Translations under genes and position numbers: made by a program
In this document: positions 33,530 through 36,703 of the stretch, piece after piece
Layout of the letters: every line of letters begins with the position of its first letter
Position numbering within the stretch: position 1 is the first letter of the stretch
NCBI GenBank assembly: GCA_009920665.1
Contig: RFZL01000023.1
Location: forward strand, 1 to 36,703
Direction of reading: 5' to 3'
Source of the DNA: Alphaproteobacteria bacterium
Lineage (GTDB): Bacteria > Pseudomonadota > Alphaproteobacteria > Puniceispirillales > Puniceispirillaceae
Length of the DNA: 36,703 bases
The notes under the pieces: model-generated
The model's database searches: none
Seen by the model: the letters and a program-made list of their open reading frames with translations, nothing else
What the model was told of the DNA's origin: nothing

Positions 33530-33555
33530 GCCACACGCCCTCCAGGGCGTGTGGC
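33530..33555 (+). terminator. Strong hairpin after the TAXI binding-protein gene
   Basis: GCCACACGCCCT and AGGGCGTGTGGC are perfect 12-base arms separated by two bases, eight bases after the TAA. No T-run follows, so it may protect the upstream message end or act as an attenuator rather than a full intrinsic terminator. It precedes the sulfatase start by 35 bases. Confidence 0.6.
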
Positions 33556-33590
33556 ATCCATACCATTTCAACATCCAGAAACCCCATCAG

Positions 33591-35105
33591 ATGAAAACAG
33601 TCTTCGTACTTCTGGACTCACTGAACCGAAATGCCATGGAGCCCTATGGCGCAAAGACGGTTCACACGCCGAATTTCACACGGTTCCAGCAGCGGGCGGT
33701 CACCTTTGACAATCACTATGTCGGCAGCCTGCCCTGCATGCCGGCGCGCCGCGACCTTCACACTGGCCGCAGCCATTTCCTGCATCGCAGCTGGGGGCCG
33801 CTGGAACCCTTTGATGATTCCTTCCCCGAGATCATGAAGCAGAACGGCGTCTACACCCATCTTGTAACCGACCATCATCATTATTTCGCAGATGGCGGCG
33901 CCACCTATCACCAGCGCTATTCATCCTGGGATCTGGTCAGGGGTCAGGCCATCGACCGCTGGAAGGCGCATGTCGCGCCCGACCTTGACGCGTTGCAATC
34001 GACCTTTCACCCAATGCAGCGACATCGCACCAATTACATGATCAACCGGCAATTCATGGTGGATGAGGAGGATTATTGTTCACCTCAGCTTTTCGCCCTT
34101 GCCGATGATTTTCTGCAACGCAACCATGACAGCGACAACTGGCTTCTGCAGCTTGAATGTTTTGATCCACACGAACCGTTTCATGCGCCACCGCGTTTCC
34201 GTGACAGATACAAAACATCCTATAACGGGCCCATTCTGGACTGGCCAATCTATGACCGGGTCAAGGAATCACCCGAGGAAATTGCCGAGTTGCGGGCGAA
34301 TTATGCCGCCCTCGTCACCATGACAGATGAATATTTCGGGCGGCTTCTAGATATCTTCGACCAGCATGATCTTTGGGCCGACACCGCTCTTGTTCTGACC
34401 ACCGATCATGGATTCCTGCTTGGCGAGCATGACTGGTGGGCGAAGAACCGGATGCCGGTCTATGATGAAATCGCACACATCCCGCTGATGGTCTATCATC
34501 CTGATTTTGCCAGCGAAGGCGGCAGCCGCCGCAAGGCCTTAACGCAGACAACCGATCTGATGCCGACCTTGCTTGATATGGCCGGGCTGGCGATCCCGCC
34601 GGATGTAACCGGCCATTCGCTGATGCCTGTTCTTGGTGGCGAGGACGGCAAACGAGACAGCGTGATCTTTGGTTATTTCGGCGCCGCCGTAAATGTATTT
34701 GACGGACGACACAGCTATTTCCGCTACCCCGCCGTATCTGGGGCAGAATCCTTGCATGAATACACATTGATGCCAACGCGCATGACAACGCGCTTTTCTA
34801 TTCGTGATCTTCTTGGGGCGACCCTGCACCCGTCCTTTTCCTTCACCAAGGGTGTGCCAGTGCTGAAACTAGACCCAAAAACCGATTATGAGGGACAACC
34901 GGTCGAGGTTCAGGGCATGGGATTTGAAGACTGGCAGTCGGCCCTTTACGATCTTGAAACCGATCCCGGGCAGACAACACCGCTGAACAATTCCGAAATT
35001 GAAACGCATCTCTGCCAGAAGATCATCGCCAACATGGCACGGCTTGATGCGCCACAAGAAGCCTATTGGCGATTTGGCCTGCAGGCACGAGGGGAGACCG
35101 CGTGA
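33591..35105 (+). CDS. Type I sulfatase (arylsulfatase A-like, atypical CMPAR motif)
   Basis: A 504-residue sulfatase lacking a signal peptide. The formylglycine motif reads C49-M-P-A-R53, a legal C-x-P-x-R form but unlike the CxPSR of its neighbours. D9 in LLDSLN is a metal ligand, and TTDHGFLLGEHDWWAKN holds further ligands. DHHHYFADGG near 97-106 is a notable His cluster. It is well diverged from the two choline-sulfatase-like enzymes and lacks their KMHF-GPDQLHGFE segment, so its substrate should differ. The frame opens at 33549; the ATG at 33591 begins the domain, though no good Shine-Dalgarno is seen. It overlaps the next sulfatase by TGATG. Confidence 0.87.
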   Translation: MKTVFVLLDSLNRNAMEPYGAKTVHTPNFTRFQQRAVTFDNHYVGSLPCMPARRDLHTGRSHFLHRSWGPLEPFDDSFPEIMKQNGVYTHLVTDHHHYFADGGATYHQRYSSWDLVRGQAIDRWKAHVAPDLDALQSTFHPMQRHRTNYMINRQFMVDEEDYCSPQLFALADDFLQRNHDSDNWLLQLECFDPHEPFHAPPRFRDRYKTSYNGPILDWPIYDRVKESPEEIAELRANYAALVTMTDEYFGRLLDIFDQHDLWADTALVLTTDHGFLLGEHDWWAKNRMPVYDEIAHIPLMVYHPDFASEGGSRRKALTQTTDLMPTLLDMAGLAIPPDVTGHSLMPVLGGEDGKRDSVIFGYFGAAVNVFDGRHSYFRYPAVSGAESLHEYTLMPTRMTTRFSIRDLLGATLHPSFSFTKGVPVLKLDPKTDYEGQPVEVQGMGFEDWQSALYDLETDPGQTTPLNNSEIETHLCQKIIANMARLDAPQEAYWRFGLQARGETA

Positions 35106-36703
35106 TGTCCAACAAACCCAATATCTTGCTGATCATGGCCGATCAGCTGGCAGCCCAAGCCCTGTCGTTGTATGGCAACAAGATCTGCAAGACTCCCAAT
35201 CTGGAACGCCTTGCGGCCGAAGGTGTCACCTTCGGCAATAATTATTCAAACAATCCCCTGTGCGTTCCAAGCCGCGCCTCGATGATGACCGGTAGGTACA
35301 GCCCTGACATCAAAGTGTATGACAATGCCAATGAAATCCCCTCATCACTTCCAACAATGGCGCATTTCATGCGCGCGCTCGGCTATCAGACCTTCCTGTC
35401 CGGGAAGATGCATTTCATCGGCCCCGATCAACTTCACGGCTTCGAGGAACGGCTGACGACAGATGTGTATCCTGCGGATTACCAATGGATTGCCGACTGG
35501 TCGGCGGGACCGGCTTTCGTCCCCTCAGGGACAGCGCTGAACGGCGTTGTTGAAGCCGGCCCCTGTGTGCGTACGATGCAGGAGGATTACGATGACGATG
35601 TCGAATTCCAAGCCCGTCGAAAGATCTTCGACCTTGCTAGACAGGAGGAGGCCAGTCAGGAAGAAGCGAAGCCGTTCTTTGGCGTTGTTTCCTTTACCAG
35701 CCCGCACACACCCTTCAATGTCGCGCAACAATATTGGGATCTTTATGACCATGATGACATAGGCCTTCCCGATGTGCCTGCAATCCCCTTTGCCGAGCTT
35801 GATTATTTTTCCAAGGCGCTGTTTTTCGCCCATGGCCGACACCGGCACAGTGTGACCGAAGATCATGTTCGCAGAACGCGGCATGCCTATTTTGCGATGA
35901 TCTCCTATCTCGACGAGAAAATTGGCAGGCTGCTTGACCAGTTGGAGGAAACAGGTCTTCGCGACAACACGGTCGTCATCTTCACGTCGGACCATGGCGA
36001 AATGCTGGGCGAACGCGGCATGTGGTTCAAACAATGCTTCTGGGAATGGTCCGCCAGAGTGCCATTGGTCGTGTCGGCGCCGAAAGGCCGGCGCGGCGCG
36101 TGGGTCAAGGCCAACACCTCTCTGGTGGATCTAGCGCCAACCTTGATCGAGCTTGGTGGCGGCGCTGCCGGCCTGCCGGATGAGATGGTCGCCGAGCTGG
36201 CCGGCAATGCCATCACGACATTAATGGATGGTGACGAAGAGACCTGGCCGGATATCGTGATCAGTGACTATCTGGCGATCGGGCCCTGCGTGCCATGCCG
36301 GATGGTCAGGAAGGGACGGTTCAAATACATATTCACCTATGGACAGCCTGATCTATTGTTTGATCTTGTGGCCGACCCAGACGAACTCGAAGATCTTGCC
36401 GCTGCGCCAGATCATGCCGCCACAATTGCCGAACTGCGCCGGATCGCGTTGCAGAATTATGATCCGGAAGCCCTGATGTCAGAGGTGATTGCCAGCCAGC
36501 GGCGGCGACGCTTTATCGCAACAATCCCGGGCACAACATCATCTTGGGATTACGTTGCCTATCAGGGTGATGCTGATCGCTATGTCCGCCGTGACGGCGT
36601 CGATGCCACAAAATCACGCCTGCGTCTGCCCCGCATTGAGCCGGTACCGCCGGACATGCCCGAACTCTCGGCCGAGACCATCGAGCGCATGATGCGGGGC
36701 GAG
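35105..36703 (+). CDS. Choline-sulfatase-like type I sulfatase, cut by the right window edge
   Basis: 533 codons are open from the ATG at 35105, which shares one base with the preceding TGA; no stop occurs before the edge. The formylglycine motif is C53-V-P-S-R57, D13 in MADQL binds metal, and SDHGEMLGERGMWFK gives the central ligands. The segment GKMHFIGPDQLHGFEERL and TTDVYPADY match choline-sulfatases closely. The last visible part, SSWDYVAYQGDADRYVRR, resembles the usual C-terminal end of that family, so little is missing. It has no signal peptide and is a paralogue of the sulfatase at 27722. Together they flank the ROK/TRAP genes. Confidence 0.9.
   Translation, partial: MSNKPNILLIMADQLAAQALSLYGNKICKTPNLERLAAEGVTFGNNYSNNPLCVPSRASMMTGRYSPDIKVYDNANEIPSSLPTMAHFMRALGYQTFLSGKMHFIGPDQLHGFEERLTTDVYPADYQWIADWSAGPAFVPSGTALNGVVEAGPCVRTMQEDYDDDVEFQARRKIFDLARQEEASQEEAKPFFGVVSFTSPHTPFNVAQQYWDLYDHDDIGLPDVPAIPFAELDYFSKALFFAHGRHRHSVTEDHVRRTRHAYFAMISYLDEKIGRLLDQLEETGLRDNTVVIFTSDHGEMLGERGMWFKQCFWEWSARVPLVVSAPKGRRGAWVKANTSLVDLAPTLIELGGGAAGLPDEMVAELAGNAITTLMDGDEETWPDIVISDYLAIGPCVPCRMVRKGRFKYIFTYGQPDLLFDLVADPDELEDLAAAPDHAATIAELRRIALQNYDPEALMSEVIASQRRRRFIATIPGTTSSWDYVAYQGDADRYVRRDGVDATKSRLRLPRIEPVPPDMPELSAETIERMMRGE

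Overview
The window is GC-rich (about 60% by eye) and densely packed, with mostly short intergenic gaps and many overlapping stop/start codons. Two TAXI-type TRAP transporters, DMT exporters, glucosylglycerate-type osmolyte genes, an Anbu operon and choline-sulfatase-like enzymes together suggest a marine or saline alphaproteobacterium. That placement is inference from gene content, since there is no rRNA or other marker gene here. No tRNA, rRNA, CRISPR array, insertion sequence, phage gene or attachment site was seen, and no gap between accepted genes exceeds 300 bases.

Left part (1-8.6 kb). The minus strand carries a GT81-like glucosyl-3-phosphoglycerate synthase (cut by the left edge) overlapping a mannosyl/glucosyl-3-phosphoglycerate phosphatase, which is a two-step compatible-solute pathway. 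A LacI-type palindrome lies upstream. Then come a DMT permease, a class III aminotransferase with an M24 peptidase-like hydrolase, and a PfkB sugar kinase. A PuuB/OrdL-like flavin oxidoreductase is divergent from the kinase.

Flavoenzyme/TAXI-TRAP region (8.6-19.3 kb). A minus-strand array runs: TAXI binding protein, intrinsic terminator, fused TRAP permease, DadA-like dehydrogenase, a second FAD oxidoreductase that has only a non-canonical AUA start, a [2Fe-2S] subunit, an HcnB/opine-oxidase-like alpha subunit and a beta subunit. It looks like an uptake and oxidation unit for an amino acid, D-amino acid or opine-like compound. Upstream lie a D-cysteine desulfhydrase-family PLP enzyme and a divergent DMT exporter.

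Anbu region (19.5-23.5 kb). A tight minus-strand operon encodes a circularly permuted ATP-grasp protein, an alpha-E protein, a transglutaminase-like protein and the proteasome-related Anbu peptidase. The conserved set is known, but its physiological function is not settled.

Sulfate-ester region (23.7-36.7 kb). A GntR/UTRA regulator is divergent from a GMC (choline dehydrogenase-family) oxidoreductase and an aldehyde dehydrogenase. A choline-sulfatase-like enzyme is divergent from a ROK repressor, with an AT-rich palindrome between them. The ROK gene is coupled by ATGA to a second TAXI-TRAP permease, followed by its binding protein, an unusual sulfatase and a second choline-sulfatase-like gene cut by the right edge. 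None of the three sulfatases has a signal peptide. The simplest model is import of a small sulfate ester, cytoplasmic desulfation, then oxidation of the alcohol to aldehyde and acid. Choline-O-sulfate to glycine betaine is the obvious candidate, but a different sulfated alcohol is possible.
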